NCBI RefSeq assembly: GCF_036250755.1 | Contig: NZ_CP109583.1 | Location: 2,976,001 to 3,040,000 of the forward strand | Length of the DNA: 64,000 bases | Reading direction: 5' to 3' | Source: Streptomyces uncialis | GTDB taxonomy: Bacteria; Actinomycetota; Actinomycetes; Streptomycetales; Streptomycetaceae | In this document: positions 37,580 to 46,270 of the stretch, piece after piece | Position numbering within the stretch: position 1 is the first letter of the stretch | Layout of the letters: each line of letters opens with the position of its first letter | Made by a program: the position numbers and the translations under genes | The notes under the pieces: model-generated | What the model was told of the DNA's origin: nothing | Databases searched by the model: none | The model's input: only the letters and a program-made list of their open reading frames with translations

Positions 37580-39009
37580 TGCGCCGTTCCAAGATCGTCT
37601 GTACGCTGGGCCCCGCCGTCGACTCGTTCGAGCAACTGAAGACGCTCATCGAGGCCGGGATGAACGTGGCCCGTTTCAACATGAGCCACGGAAGCCACGA
37701 CGAGCACAAGGCGCGGTACGAGCGCGTCCGGCAGGCGTCCGAGGTGACCGGGAAGGCCATCGGCGTGCTCGCCGACCTCCAGGGCCCCAAGATCCGGCTG
37801 GAGACCTTCGCCGAGGGCCCCGTCGAGCTGGTGCGCGGTGACGAGTTCACCATCACCACCGAGGACGTCCCCGGCGACAAGACCATCTGCGGCACCACGT
37901 ACAAGGGTCTGCCCGGCGACTGCCGTATCGGCGACGCGATCCTGATCAACGACGGCAACGTCGAGCTGCGGGTCACCGGTATCGAGGGTCCGCGGGTGCT
38001 GACGATCGTCATCGAGGGCGGTGTCATCTCCGACCACAAGGGCATCAACCTGCCCGGCGCGGCGGTGAACGTCCCGGCGCTGTCCGAGAAGGACATCGAC
38101 GACCTGCGGTTCGCCCTGCGGATGGGCTGCGACCTGGTCGCCCTGTCCTTCGTCCGCGACGCGGGCGACGTGAACGACGTCCACAAGATCATGGACGAGG
38201 AGGGGCGCCGCGTCCCGGTCATCGCCAAGGTGGAGAAGCCGCAGGCGGTCGCCAACATGGAGGACGTCGTCGCGGCGTTCGACGGAGTGATGGTCGCCCG
38301 TGGTGACCTCGCCGTCGAGTACCCGCTCGAAAAGGTCCCGATGGTGCAGAAGCGGCTCATCGAGCTGTGCCGCCGCAACGCCAAGCCGGTGATCGTGGCG
38401 ACCCAGATGATGGAGTCGATGATCACCAACTCCCGCCCCACCCGCGCGGAGGCCTCGGACGTCGCCAACGCGATCCTGGACGGCGCGGACGCGGTCATGC
38501 TCTCCGCGGAGTCCTCGGTCGGCGCCTATCCGATCGAGACCGTGAAGACGATGTCGAAGATCGTCATCGCCGCGGAGGAGGAGCTGATCTCCAAGGGCCT
38601 CCAGCCGCTGGTGCCCGGCAAGAAGCCCCGCACCCAGGGCGGTTCGGTGGCACGTGCCGCCTGCGAGATCGCGGACTTCCTCGGCGCCAAGGGCCTGATC
38701 GCCTTCACCCAGTCCGGTGACACCGCCCGGCGGCTGTCGCGCTACCGCGCGGCCCAGCCGATCCTGGCCTTCACCACCGACGAGAACACCCGCAACCAGC
38801 TCACCCTGAGCTGGGGCGTCGACGCGTACATCGTGCCGCACGTGGGCACCACCGACGAGATGGTCGGCCTGGTCGACGGCGAGGTCGTGAAGCTCAAGCG
38901 GTTCCACGACGGCGACAGCGTCGTGATCACCGCCGGTTCGCCTCCCGGGGTCCCCGGCACCACCAACATGGTCCGGGTCCACCACCTGGGCAACGGCGAG
39001 CGCGACTGA
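37579..39009 (+). CDS. pyk: Pyruvate kinase
   Basis: Last step of glycolysis, phosphoenolpyruvate plus ADP to pyruvate plus ATP. 476 residues from ATG 37579. MRRSKIVCTLGPA start, the catalytic MARGDLAVEYPLEKVP and the active-site Lys in VIAKVEKPQA are clear. The C-terminal allosteric domain (GLIAFTQSGDTARRLSRYR) is complete. The gene has its own leaderless-type promoter and a very strong terminator at 39028-39066, so it appears monocistronic despite following pta-ackA. Confidence 0.96.
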   Translation: MRRSKIVCTLGPAVDSFEQLKTLIEAGMNVARFNMSHGSHDEHKARYERVRQASEVTGKAIGVLADLQGPKIRLETFAEGPVELVRGDEFTITTEDVPGDKTICGTTYKGLPGDCRIGDAILINDGNVELRVTGIEGPRVLTIVIEGGVISDHKGINLPGAAVNVPALSEKDIDDLRFALRMGCDLVALSFVRDAGDVNDVHKIMDEEGRRVPVIAKVEKPQAVANMEDVVAAFDGVMVARGDLAVEYPLEKVPMVQKRLIELCRRNAKPVIVATQMMESMITNSRPTRAEASDVANAILDGADAVMLSAESSVGAYPIETVKTMSKIVIAAEEELISKGLQPLVPGKKPRTQGGSVARAACEIADFLGAKGLIAFTQSGDTARRLSRYRAAQPILAFTTDENTRNQLTLSWGVDAYIVPHVGTTDEMVGLVDGEVVKLKRFHDGDSVVITAGSPPGVPGTTNMVRVHHLGNGERD

Positions 39010-39027
39010 GCACCGCCCGCCACAAAC

Positions 39028-39066
39028 GCCGAGGGCGCCCCCCGTACGAAGGGGGGCGCCCTCGGC
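39028..39066. terminator. Strong hairpin terminator after pyk
   Basis: A perfect 16-bp stem (39028-39043 and 39051-39066, beginning GCCGAGGGCG) with a 7-nt loop GTACGAA, 19 bp after the pyk stop. It also faces the end of the convergent secreted-protein gene, so it may work in both directions. A short tandem of GGTCAGCCGG follows at 39088-39128. Confidence 0.85.
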
Positions 39067-39120
39067 GCTTCCCGTGCCCGGCCGGGCGGTCAGCCGGCCG
39101 GGTCAGCCGGGTCAGCCGGG

Positions 39121-40839
39121 TCAGCCGGTGACCGACTGATGGAGCTGCGGGATCGTCAGGTCCCCGCCGAACTGCCCGGCCTGGACGATCCGGACCTGGG
39201 TGAAGTAGGCGACCGGGATGTTCAGCGGCGGCGGGTGCTCCGGGTCGAACACCACCGGGATCAGCCCGAAGAGATTGCCTTCGAGCCGTTCCGTGTACAT
39301 CGTGACCGTCCCGCCCCTGATCGTGGAGATCGTGCCCCGGCCCGCCTGCACGTGGTACTTCCGGCCGCCCGGGGCGTCCACGATCTGATGCAGGTCCCCG
39401 ATGTCGACACCGTCGGCGGAGACGAACTTCAGGGCCTGCTTGGTACGGCCGTTCGGCATCGTCAGATTCACCACGCCCTGGTAGTCCAGGCCCTTGAGCA
39501 GCAGCGAACTGGCTTCCAGATGCCAGGGCTGGTTGGGGATCATGGCCGGTGGACGCTCGGCGTCCCCCGCGACCTTCCGCTCGACGACACAGGGGAAGGG
39601 CACCTTGCCGTCCGCGTCCGGCGCCATCGGATCGGCGGCCGACGGGGACTTCGTGGGCCCGGGGGTGGGCGTGGCTCCTGGGGTACCGGTGGGGGTGGGC
39701 GTGGGCGTCGCGCCGGGAGTGCCGGACGGGGTGGCGGGGGTGGGCGTGGCGGCGCCGGTGGGCTCGTCCGGCTGCGCAGGTCCGTCCGGCGCGTCCGGCG
39801 CGGTGGTCCCGGCGGACCCGGCCGGTCCGGTGGGCGTCGCGGGATCGCCGGTGCCCGGGGTGCCGGACTCCTCGTCGTCGGCGTCGGGCTGCTCGCCCTC
39901 GTCACCGCCGTCGCCGTCGTCGTCCCGCTCGCGCTCCGGTGTCCCGGTGCCGTGACCGCCGGGGGTCCGGGTCGGCGTGGGGGTGGCCGACCCGGTGATG
40001 GCGGGCACGCGGGGCCGCAGCGGTGAGAGAAGGTCCTCGACGGCCCGGCCGACGCCGAGCGGGTCCAGCGGATTCAGCCGGTCCAGCGGATGCGACGGCA
40101 GCCGGGTACGGGCGGGGGCGGGGGTCGGCGAGGTCCGGGTGACGGGCTCCCGGGCCCGGGCGGAGGGGGTCGGCGCGGAGGAGGTCGGCGCGGGTCCGGG
40201 GCCGGGTCCTGAGCCACGGTCGCGGTCGCGGTCCGAGTCCGGGTCCTCGTCGGCGTCCCGGTCCCGGTCGCCGGTGGGCGAGGGCGCCGGTGCGGGTTCC
40301 GGGCGGCCCGGGGTGCGTACGGCGTCCGGGCCCCGGGCTTCCGTGGTCCCGCCCGTCGGCTTCCCGGCCTCCGGTCTCCCGCTCGCCGGCTTCCCGGCCC
40401 GCGAGCCGTCACCGTCGCGCGCGTCCGGGCTCCGGGCGGCCGGGGCGTCGGTGGCCGGGTCCGGGGTCGGCGTGGCGGCCGCGCCGGACGGCTCGCCGGA
40501 TTCCGTGCCGGATTTCCCACCGGACTTCCCACCGGCCTCCGCGCCGGGCTTCTCCTCGGCCTCCGTGGCGGACTTCCCGGCCGGGACGGTGTCCGGCGCG
40601 GTGACGCACGGGCCGTCCTGGAACGGGTTGTCCGGCACCACGGGCCTGGCCTGGGCGAGCGTGGGGGTCAGCCCCATGCCCATCAGGACGGCGGTCGGCA
40701 TCGCGGCGATGGCTATCGCCTTCCCGGCGGGCATGTGCAGCCGGGTCAGCAGCGGTTTGCGGGGAGCGGCGTGCCGGGGCGCGTTCCGGCCGCGGGGCCG
40801 GGGCGCGCCGGACGCGGCGGTCTCCTCCTCAGTCGACAC
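39121..40839 (-). CDS. Secreted or membrane-anchored Pro/Thr-rich protein, third gene of the DUF6230-DUF6114 trio
   Basis: About 572 residues from GTG 40839, with GGGAGG upstream, overlapping the DUF6114 gene end by 11 bp. The first 65 residues have a basic region and one hydrophobic helix (AIAIAAMPTAVLMGMGLTPTL), then a long low-complexity linker of about 310 residues rich in Pro, Thr, Ala, Asp and Gly (TPTPTGTPGATPTPGPT). A compact C-terminal domain of about 180 residues starts near FPCVVERKVAG and contains LEASSLLLKGLDYQGVVNL and VTMYTERLEGNLFGL. That domain resembles the DUF6230 domain partner in content. Surface-exposed role likely; function unknown. Names such as 'cholesterol esterase' or 'HypF' sometimes given to this trio have no support here. 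Confidence 0.8.
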   Translation of the reverse strand: MSTEEETAASGAPRPRGRNAPRHAAPRKPLLTRLHMPAGKAIAIAAMPTAVLMGMGLTPTLAQARPVVPDNPFQDGPCVTAPDTVPAGKSATEAEEKPGAEAGGKSGGKSGTESGEPSGAAATPTPDPATDAPAARSPDARDGDGSRAGKPASGRPEAGKPTGGTTEARGPDAVRTPGRPEPAPAPSPTGDRDRDADEDPDSDRDRDRGSGPGPGPAPTSSAPTPSARAREPVTRTSPTPAPARTRLPSHPLDRLNPLDPLGVGRAVEDLLSPLRPRVPAITGSATPTPTRTPGGHGTGTPERERDDDGDGGDEGEQPDADDEESGTPGTGDPATPTGPAGSAGTTAPDAPDGPAQPDEPTGAATPTPATPSGTPGATPTPTPTGTPGATPTPGPTKSPSAADPMAPDADGKVPFPCVVERKVAGDAERPPAMIPNQPWHLEASSLLLKGLDYQGVVNLTMPNGRTKQALKFVSADGVDIGDLHQIVDAPGGRKYHVQAGRGTISTIRGGTVTMYTERLEGNLFGLIPVVFDPEHPPPLNIPVAYFTQVRIVQAGQFGGDLTIPQLHQSVTG

Positions 40840-41281
40840 GCTGCCTCCCGTCCGTCCCGGCGGCGGGGACCGGGGCGCCGGGGGCCCAGGCGATGGCCAG
40901 CGCGCCGCCGACCAGGGCGAGCGCGTAACCCGCCACCAGGCCGCCGAAGTTGGAGACGACCAGCGAGACCAGGGCGAGCAGGATGGCGGCCACCCCCGCG
41001 AAGATCCGCGAGTGCTTCTGGAACCACATCGTCAGTCCGAGCACGACCAGCAGCACGCCGATGATCAGCGATCCGGCACCGGCGGTGGTCGCCATCCGGA
41101 TCGTCATCGTGCCGAGCGTGAGGTTCGCGTACGGGAAGTACATGATGGGGAAACCGCCCAGCAGGGTCAGCACCCCGGCCCAGAACGGGCGGGTACCGCG
41201 CCAGTGCCGGAAGGACCGCCGCCAGACGACCGCCCGGTCGGCCAGCCTGTCGCTCAACCCTCCGTGCGCTTGGGCACTCAT
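40829..41281 (-). CDS. DUF6114 membrane protein
   Basis: 150 residues from ATG 41281, preceded by GAGGAG. Four hydrophobic segments: PFWAGVLTLLGGFPIMYFPY, then AGSLIIGVLLVVLGLTMWF, IFAGVAAILLALVSLVVSNF and LVAGYALALVGGALAIAW. It is the middle gene of a conserved actinobacterial trio, so it probably forms a membrane complex with the two exported neighbours. No enzymatic motif is visible. Confidence 0.88.
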   Translation of the reverse strand: MSAQAHGGLSDRLADRAVVWRRSFRHWRGTRPFWAGVLTLLGGFPIMYFPYANLTLGTMTIRMATTAGAGSLIIGVLLVVLGLTMWFQKHSRIFAGVAAILLALVSLVVSNFGGLVAGYALALVGGALAIAWAPGAPVPAAGTDGRQRVD

Positions 41282-41492
41282 GTCGTACAGCTCCTCGGGT
41301 GTCGCGTCTGCTTCTCGGTTCGGCGGTGCGTACGGGAGCGGGGGCGGCCGGGCGTGGTCGTGGCGCCCGGGACCGCCGCCGCGTCCGGCCGTGTCCCGGG
41401 CCCGGTCGCGGGTGCCCGGCACGGCCCCCTCGGGGGAACCGTACGAGCGGTCCGGGACACCTCGGGCCGGACCCCGGATCACGGCGGTGTGC

Positions 41493-42110
41493 TCAGTAGC
41501 ACTCGTTCTTGCCCCTCTGGACCTTCATCGCGAGGCCGGACAGCTGGAACGTACCGGCCGAGGTCGCCCAGGCACGCTGCTTCACATCGGTGAAGACCAC
41601 CGAATCGGCCTGCTGGGCAAAGGAGTCGGGGACGTAGTCGTCCCCCGCCGAGGGGCCGGGGCCCTTCGACGTCTCGTCGATCGAGACCCCGATGTCGATC
41701 TCGGTGAAGGTCGCGTTGGCCTGGAGGTCGTCGGCGTCGATGTACAGCTTGTTCGCCTTGACCTTCGGGTCACCGGGGCGGCCCGCGGTGAGCTTCATCG
41801 ACACATCGCCGAAGATCGGCACCGGGATCACCACCGACTGGCACAGATCGGTGATCGTCGCGTCCTCCAGCCCGATCACCGTGACGGGATGCTTCCCCGA
41901 ACCACTGACGTCCATCGCGCCGTAGTTCACGAACCCCTGTCCGTCGAGCCGGTCGGCCGTCACCTTGAACTGCTGGCCCGACACACTGAACGATGCCGCC
42001 AGCGCACCCTGCGAGAGTGCGACACCTATCGCGGCGGTCGCCGCGACGCTCGGCACCATGACCACGGCGAACCGTGTCCATCTGGTACCGCCACGAGCCA
42101 CGGACTCCAT
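41493..42110 (-). CDS. DUF6230 exported protein
   Basis: 205 residues from ATG 42110, which has AAGGAGG 6 nt upstream. N-terminal signal or anchor (RFAVVMVPSVAATAAIGVALSQGALA), then a beta-rich domain (FSVSGQQFKVTADRLDGQGFVNY, ITDLCQSVVIPVPIFGDVSM). Two Cys, one in the middle and one at the very C-terminus (NECY), could form a disulfide. First gene of the trio; the promoter region upstream carries a 13-bp palindrome TTACTTGCAGTAA (42612-42624). Function unknown. Confidence 0.88.
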   Translation of the reverse strand: MESVARGGTRWTRFAVVMVPSVAATAAIGVALSQGALAASFSVSGQQFKVTADRLDGQGFVNYGAMDVSGSGKHPVTVIGLEDATITDLCQSVVIPVPIFGDVSMKLTAGRPGDPKVKANKLYIDADDLQANATFTEIDIGVSIDETSKGPGPSAGDDYVPDSFAQQADSVVFTDVKQRAWATSAGTFQLSGLAMKVQRGKNECY

Positions 42111-42611
42111 GACTTTCCTCCTTCTCGGACGTACATCTCCGGCCCTGGTCGGCCGCGTTCGGCGGCCCGGCCGGGCAGGGATGGGAGAAGTGCGGCGTCG
42201 TCGGCGGGAAGAGCGCCCGCCCTCGGTGACGCGCACGCGCCCGAATCACCGGCGTTCACCCCCGAGCGACAGCCACCGGTCGCGTCCGACGGGTCGGACG
42301 CGACATGCGGACAGGCTCCGCCGGTCGGCGAAGACCCCCCTGTCCCGGACCGGTGCCCTTGTCACCGGCCGCCCGGTGGGGACCCAGGGTCCCAAGGGCC
42401 CGGACTGGCTGCCGGGTGGAGAGGGAATGGACCGAGCGTGGCCGATCGTGGTGTATTACGGCCGCTGGCACAAGGGGCTTCACTACTCGCCGGTAACGAA
42501 CCGGCCACCACCCCGCGACCGACAGACACCACACGGACACAACGAGTGAGCGGACACAAGTCGGCACATCCGGTCATCGGGGATGAATCGTGACGGACCG
42601 CCGACCATGAC
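42111..42611. other. Long 5' region of the DUF6230 operon
   Basis: About 500 bp between the DUF6230 start and the operator at 42612. It is A+T-richer than average between 42420 and 42600. Short open frames on both strands lack ribosome sites or family features. A long leader or an unrecognised small gene cannot be excluded. Confidence 0.35.
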
Positions 42612-42624
42612 TTACTTGCAGTAA
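42612..42624. promoter_or_regulatory. Perfect palindromic operator candidate
   Basis: TTACTTGCAGTAA, with perfect 5-bp arms and a 3-bp centre, in a locally A+T-rich stretch between the cnoX terminator and the DUF6230 operon. It looks like a TetR- or GntR-type site; no cognate regulator is adjacent. Confidence 0.45.
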
Positions 42625-42658
42625 CAGTAGCCGGTTCGACCAAGAGTAGGTAAAGAAC

Positions 42659-42684
42659 GAGGGGGCGGCGCACGCCGCCCCCTC
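42659..42684. terminator. Terminator of the CnoX-like gene
   Basis: A perfect 12-bp stem GAGGGGGCGGCG (42659-42670), loop CA, and its inverse (42673-42684). On the minus strand it is followed by GTTCTTT. It separates the cnoX transcript from the DUF6230 operon downstream. Confidence 0.7.
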
Positions 42685-42837
42685 AAGTTTCACAAGACCT
42701 TCACGCGAATACGGCGGGTGGCGGCCGACCGCGCATGTCCCGCCCGGCGAACGGGAGTTCGCCGGGCGGACGGACGGGAACGCGCCCGGCGGACGGACCG
42801 CGCGCCGGGCGGTCCGGCACGGGCCGGGCGCACGGGA

Positions 42838-43809
42838 TCAGAACAGGGCGCGCGCCAGCGCCTTGCGCGCGGCGCCCACCCGCGGGTCGTCGGCCCCGAT
42901 GACGTCGAAGAGCTGGATCAGCCGTACGCGTACGGCCTCCCGGTCGTCCCCCGCGGTGCGGCGCACGGCGTCGACGAGCCGCCCGAAGGCGTCCTCGACA
43001 TGCCCGCCGACCAGATCGAGGTCGGCCGCGGCGATCTGCGCCCCGGCGTCGCCCGGACGGTCGGCGGCGTCGCGGCGGACCTGCTGCGGGTCGGCCCCCT
43101 CCACCCGCTGGAGCAACTCGGCCTGCGCGAGACCGAGTTTGGCCTCGGGGTGCTGCGGGTCGTCGGTGAGGACATTGCGGTACGCCTGGACCGCGCCGCC
43201 CAGGTCACCGGAGTCCAGCGCGAGCGACGCGGCTTCGAGGAGCGCGTCGTACGGCCCCACAGGGGCGGCGGCCTGCGGCTCGGGCGCCCCTTGCGCGTCG
43301 GCGTCGACGGTCAGGCCCGTCAGACCGAAGCGCTCCTCCGCGACCTGGATCAGCTGGTCGAGCGTCTGCCGGATCTGCTCCTCCGGGGCGGCGCCCTGGA
43401 ACAGCGGCAGCGCCTGTCCGGCGACCACGGCGAAGACCGCCGGGATGCCCTGGACACCGAACTGCTGCATCAGCATCTGATTGGCTTCGACGTCGATCTT
43501 CGCGAGGACGAACCGGCCGTTGTACTCGACGGCGAGGCGTTCGAGCAGCGGGCTGAGCTGCTTGCACGGCTCGCACCACTCGGCCCAGAAGTCGATGACG
43601 ACGGGTACCTCGGCGGAGCGCTGGAGGACATCGTTCTCGAACCCGGCCTCATCGGCGTCGATCACGAGGCTGGACGGGGAGACGGCCCCGCCACCGCCCT
43701 GCCGGGCCGCTTCGGCGCGGGTCTGCTCGGCCTTCGCCTTGGCTTCCTGGGCGGCCTTCACCGCGGCGAGGTCGACGACCCCGCTCATGGACATGTTCCG
43801 TGGCTGCAT
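42838..43809 (-). CDS. cnoX: Thioredoxin-fold/TPR co-chaperone, CnoX (YbbN) type
   Basis: 323 residues from ATG 43809, which follows GGGGAGG at good spacing. A charged helical leader (VKAAQEAKAKAEQTRAEAA) precedes a thioredoxin domain with WCEPC (Cys at about 79 and 82) and GIPAVFAVVAGQ. The C-terminal half is TPR-like (ALDSGDLGGAVQAYRNVLTD, LGLAQAELLQRV). In bacteria such proteins protect chaperone clients from oxidative damage and may pass them to GroEL/DnaK. The promoter-side region contains a 23-bp minisatellite (43981-44138). Confidence 0.9.
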   Translation of the reverse strand: MQPRNMSMSGVVDLAAVKAAQEAKAKAEQTRAEAARQGGGGAVSPSSLVIDADEAGFENDVLQRSAEVPVVIDFWAEWCEPCKQLSPLLERLAVEYNGRFVLAKIDVEANQMLMQQFGVQGIPAVFAVVAGQALPLFQGAAPEEQIRQTLDQLIQVAEERFGLTGLTVDADAQGAPEPQAAAPVGPYDALLEAASLALDSGDLGGAVQAYRNVLTDDPQHPEAKLGLAQAELLQRVEGADPQQVRRDAADRPGDAGAQIAAADLDLVGGHVEDAFGRLVDAVRRTAGDDREAVRVRLIQLFDVIGADDPRVGAARKALARALF

Positions 43810-43980
43810 GGGTACATCCTCCCCCCTCGGCGGAGCACGGCGAAAAGCGGTGCGCCGGTACGCGGGGTACGGGGGTCCGGGCGCCCCGGCACCGCCCGCC
43901 GGAAGGCCGCCGTCCGGTCCCGCCGGGCGGGGGTGAGGGGCCGCCGGCGCTTTGACATCCGGCGCTCGGCGAAGCTCGGC

Positions 43981-44138
43981 GCGGGTGGTCGGCGGGGCTT
44001 GGCGCGGGCGGTCGGCGGCGCTCGGCCCGAGCGGTTGGCGGGGCTTGGCGCGGGCGGTCGGCGGGGCCAGGGGTGGGTGGTCGGCGGGGCCAGGGGTGGG
44101 CGGTCGGCGTTCGGCGCGGGTGGTCGGCGGCGTTCGGC
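43981..44138. repeat. 23-bp minisatellite, seven units
   Basis: Units begin at 43981, 44004, 44027, 44050, 44073, 44096 (20 bp) and 44116, each with a GTCGGCGGGG-type core (for example GCGGGCGGTCGGCGG), and an eighth degenerate unit follows. It fills the 364-bp gap between the MarR gene end and the cnoX start; the remaining 170 bp nearest cnoX must hold its promoter. Confidence 0.8.
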
Positions 44139-44173
44139 TCGGCCGGTCCACGGCTCGGGCGGCGGCCGGAGGG

Positions 44174-44755
44174 TCAGCGGCCGGACGGGCCGTCCGGCCG
44201 TCCGGGGCCGGGGTCCAGGGCGGCGCGCAGCTCCGTCAGCACGGCCTCGAACTCCTGGAGCAGTTCCGGCGGACGGCTTGCCAGCACGGCGTCCTGGCGG
44301 GCGTTGGCGGCGGCGAAGAACGCGGTGGCCAGCTCCTTGACGCGGGCGCTGCTGCGCAGGGTGACGACCCGCCGGTCGGCCCGCTCCCGGGTACGGGTCA
44401 CGTACCCGGCCTCCTCCAGCCGGTTGAGCAGCGCGGTCATGGCCCCCGAGGACAGCGCGACCCGCCGTCCCAGCAGCGCCGGGGACAGTGGCTCACCGGC
44501 CGCCTCGGCGGTGCTGATCTCCAGCAGGGCGAAGGCGTCGGTGGAGTGCACGCCCAGGTCCGCGGCGAAGCGTCGGCCCAGTTCCGTGAAGGCCGCCCCG
44601 TACGACCTGAGCTCCTCGGCCAGCCGTTCGCGCCGGGCGGCGACCTCGCCGGGCCCCGTTCCGTCCACTTCGCCCTCCGGTCCTGCGCCGTCCCTGGCGG
44701 TGCGCCCGGACGGCACGCGTCGACAGCCTGCCGGGGAGCACCTTACTTCGCGCAT
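44174..44755 (-). CDS. MarR-family regulator
   Basis: 193 residues from ATG 44755, with GGTGGAG 7 nt upstream; the first 40 residues are low-complexity, so a shorter start is possible. The winged helix is clear: LGVHSTDAFALLEISTAEAA, then LSPALLGRRVALSSGAMTALLNRLEEAGYV and TRERADRRVVTL (wing). It is divergent from a cytochrome P450, and a palindrome TTCACCGTAAA (44780-44790) lies between. It is likely an autorepressor controlling that P450, responding to an unknown phenolic or xenobiotic ligand. Confidence 0.88.
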   Translation of the reverse strand: MREVRCSPAGCRRVPSGRTARDGAGPEGEVDGTGPGEVAARRERLAEELRSYGAAFTELGRRFAADLGVHSTDAFALLEISTAEAAGEPLSPALLGRRVALSSGAMTALLNRLEEAGYVTRTRERADRRVVTLRSSARVKELATAFFAAANARQDAVLASRPPELLQEFEAVLTELRAALDPGPGRPDGPSGR

Positions 44756-44779
44756 GGAATCACTCCACCATGGAGCTAC

Positions 44780-44790
44780 TTCACCGTAAA
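44780..44790. promoter_or_regulatory. Operator candidate in the marR-P450 divergent promoter
   Basis: TTCACCGTAAA fits TTnACnGTnAA, an 11-bp imperfect palindrome, and overlaps the place where both promoters should lie. TATATG at 44793-44798 could be the -10 box for the P450. Confidence 0.45.
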
Positions 44791-44871
44791 GGTATATGGT
44801 CCGGAGGCGGAGCGCGCGGGACCGACCACCCCGTGCGCTCCGTCCCGACCCCCGACCCCCTTGGAGTCCTG

Positions 44872-46041
44872 GTGCTGAACGCCCCGCACGCCCCCGGTGC
44901 CGACCTGTTCGCGGCGACCGTCCGCGGCCTCGACGAACCCGACCCGGTGCACGCGGCGCTGCGGGCGGCGGGGCCGCTCGTCCAGGTGGACGCCCCTGCC
45001 GGGGGGCGGGTGTGGATCGTGACCGAGGAGGCCCTGGCCCGTGAGGTGCTGGCCCATCCCCTGATCGCCAAGGACCCCGCGTACGCGCCCGCCGACTGGG
45101 ACCGGTACGCCGCCGGACTCGAACCGACCGCCGCCGAGCAGCCGTCCCTCACCACGCTCGACGGCCCCGCCCACGCGGCGCTGCGCCGCGCGCACGCGCC
45201 GCTGTTCAGCGCGCGGCGGATACGGGAGCGGTCGGACCGGGTGCACGCCGTCGCGCGGAGCCTGCTCGGTGAGCAGGCCGCCCGGGGGACGACGGTCGAT
45301 CTGATGGCCGACTTCACGACCCGCTATCCGCTGACCGTGCTGCTGGACCTGCTCGGCATCCCCCTCCACCATGTCGACGGGGCCGCCGACGCGTGCCGGC
45401 GGATGCTGAGCTACGACGCGCGGGAGCAGGGCGGGGCCATGGCCGACCTCGCCCGGATCGCCTCGGCCGGGCTGGACGGGGACGAGCCGGGTCTCGCGGC
45501 GGCGCTACGGGACCGGCTGCCCGCGGACGCGCCCCGGGACGAGGTCGGGTACCACCTGTTCGCGCTGGTCTTCGCGGGTCAGCTCACCACGGACGCGGCG
45601 CTGGGGATGGTCGTCGCACGGGCCCTCGCGGGTGCCGGGGCGCCGGACGGCGGCGCGTCCGGTCCCGGGACACCGGTGGAGGAACTGGTCCGGGAGACGC
45701 TGGGACAGCATCCGCCCGCGCCGCTCACCCTGTGGCGGTTCACGACGGGGCCGGTCGAGCTGGCCGGTACGGTGCTTCCCGCGCGGGCGCCGGTGCTGGT
45801 GGACATCCAGGGGATCAACGCGGGGTCCTCGCGGGGCGGGGCGGATCTGACGTTCGGGGCGGGGCCGCACTTCTGTATCGGCGCGCAGCTGGCGCAGTTG
45901 GAGCTGCGGGCGGTGGTGCGGGTGCTGCGGGAGGATTTTCCCGGGGCGCGGCTCGCGGTGCCGTTCGGGGACCTCCGCCAGGGCCGGATCGGCGGCCTCC
46001 TCGGCAGCCGCGTCACCGCCCTCCCCGTCACCTTCACCTGA
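44872..46041 (+). CDS. Cytochrome P450 lacking the ExxR arginine
   Basis: About 389 residues from GTG 44872 (GGAG 5 nt upstream); ATG 44770 would put the coding region inside the operator. The heme loop FGAGPHFCIG is intact (Cys near residue 335). The K-helix reads RETLGQHPP, so Arg of the otherwise nearly invariant ExxR is Gly (near residue 278). The I-helix AGQLTTD lacks the acidic residue of AGxE/D-TT. Loss of ExxR is known in the CYP157-type P450s, but here both motifs are changed. It may use a non-monooxygenase mechanism or peroxide. Likely regulated by the divergent MarR protein. Confidence 0.9.
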   Translation: MLNAPHAPGADLFAATVRGLDEPDPVHAALRAAGPLVQVDAPAGGRVWIVTEEALAREVLAHPLIAKDPAYAPADWDRYAAGLEPTAAEQPSLTTLDGPAHAALRRAHAPLFSARRIRERSDRVHAVARSLLGEQAARGTTVDLMADFTTRYPLTVLLDLLGIPLHHVDGAADACRRMLSYDAREQGGAMADLARIASAGLDGDEPGLAAALRDRLPADAPRDEVGYHLFALVFAGQLTTDAALGMVVARALAGAGAPDGGASGPGTPVEELVRETLGQHPPAPLTLWRFTTGPVELAGTVLPARAPVLVDIQGINAGSSRGGADLTFGAGPHFCIGAQLAQLELRAVVRVLREDFPGARLAVPFGDLRQGRIGGLLGSRVTALPVTFT

Positions 46042-46270
46042 CGGGTCTCCCCCGGGGTTCTCGCGCCCCCGGGTCCCCGCCGGCCCCCTTGTCCCCGCGC
46101 GGTCCCCACGGAGTGCCCCAGCCCCCCACCGCCGGCCCGCCCACGCCGGTACGGGCCGGACCGAGCCGCCCCAGGTCCCGACCCGTCACCGCCCACGCCG
46201 GTACGGGCCGGACGGGGGCCCCAGGTCCCGACCCGTCACCGCCTCACGCCCGCACAGCCCGGACGGGGGT

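Noticed and set aside
39088-39128. GGTCAGCCGG short tandem after the pyk terminator
   Set aside because: Only about four units of 9-13 bp overlapping the end of a coding region; likely slippage in a G+C-rich stretch.
41965-42549. Open frames on the + strand upstream of the DUF6230 gene
   Set aside because: Partly antisense to the DUF6230 signal peptide, no ribosome site, no domain.
44174-46041. Natural-product gene cluster suggested by the MarR-P450 pair
   Set aside because: No biosynthetic core enzyme nearby; neighbours are housekeeping genes.
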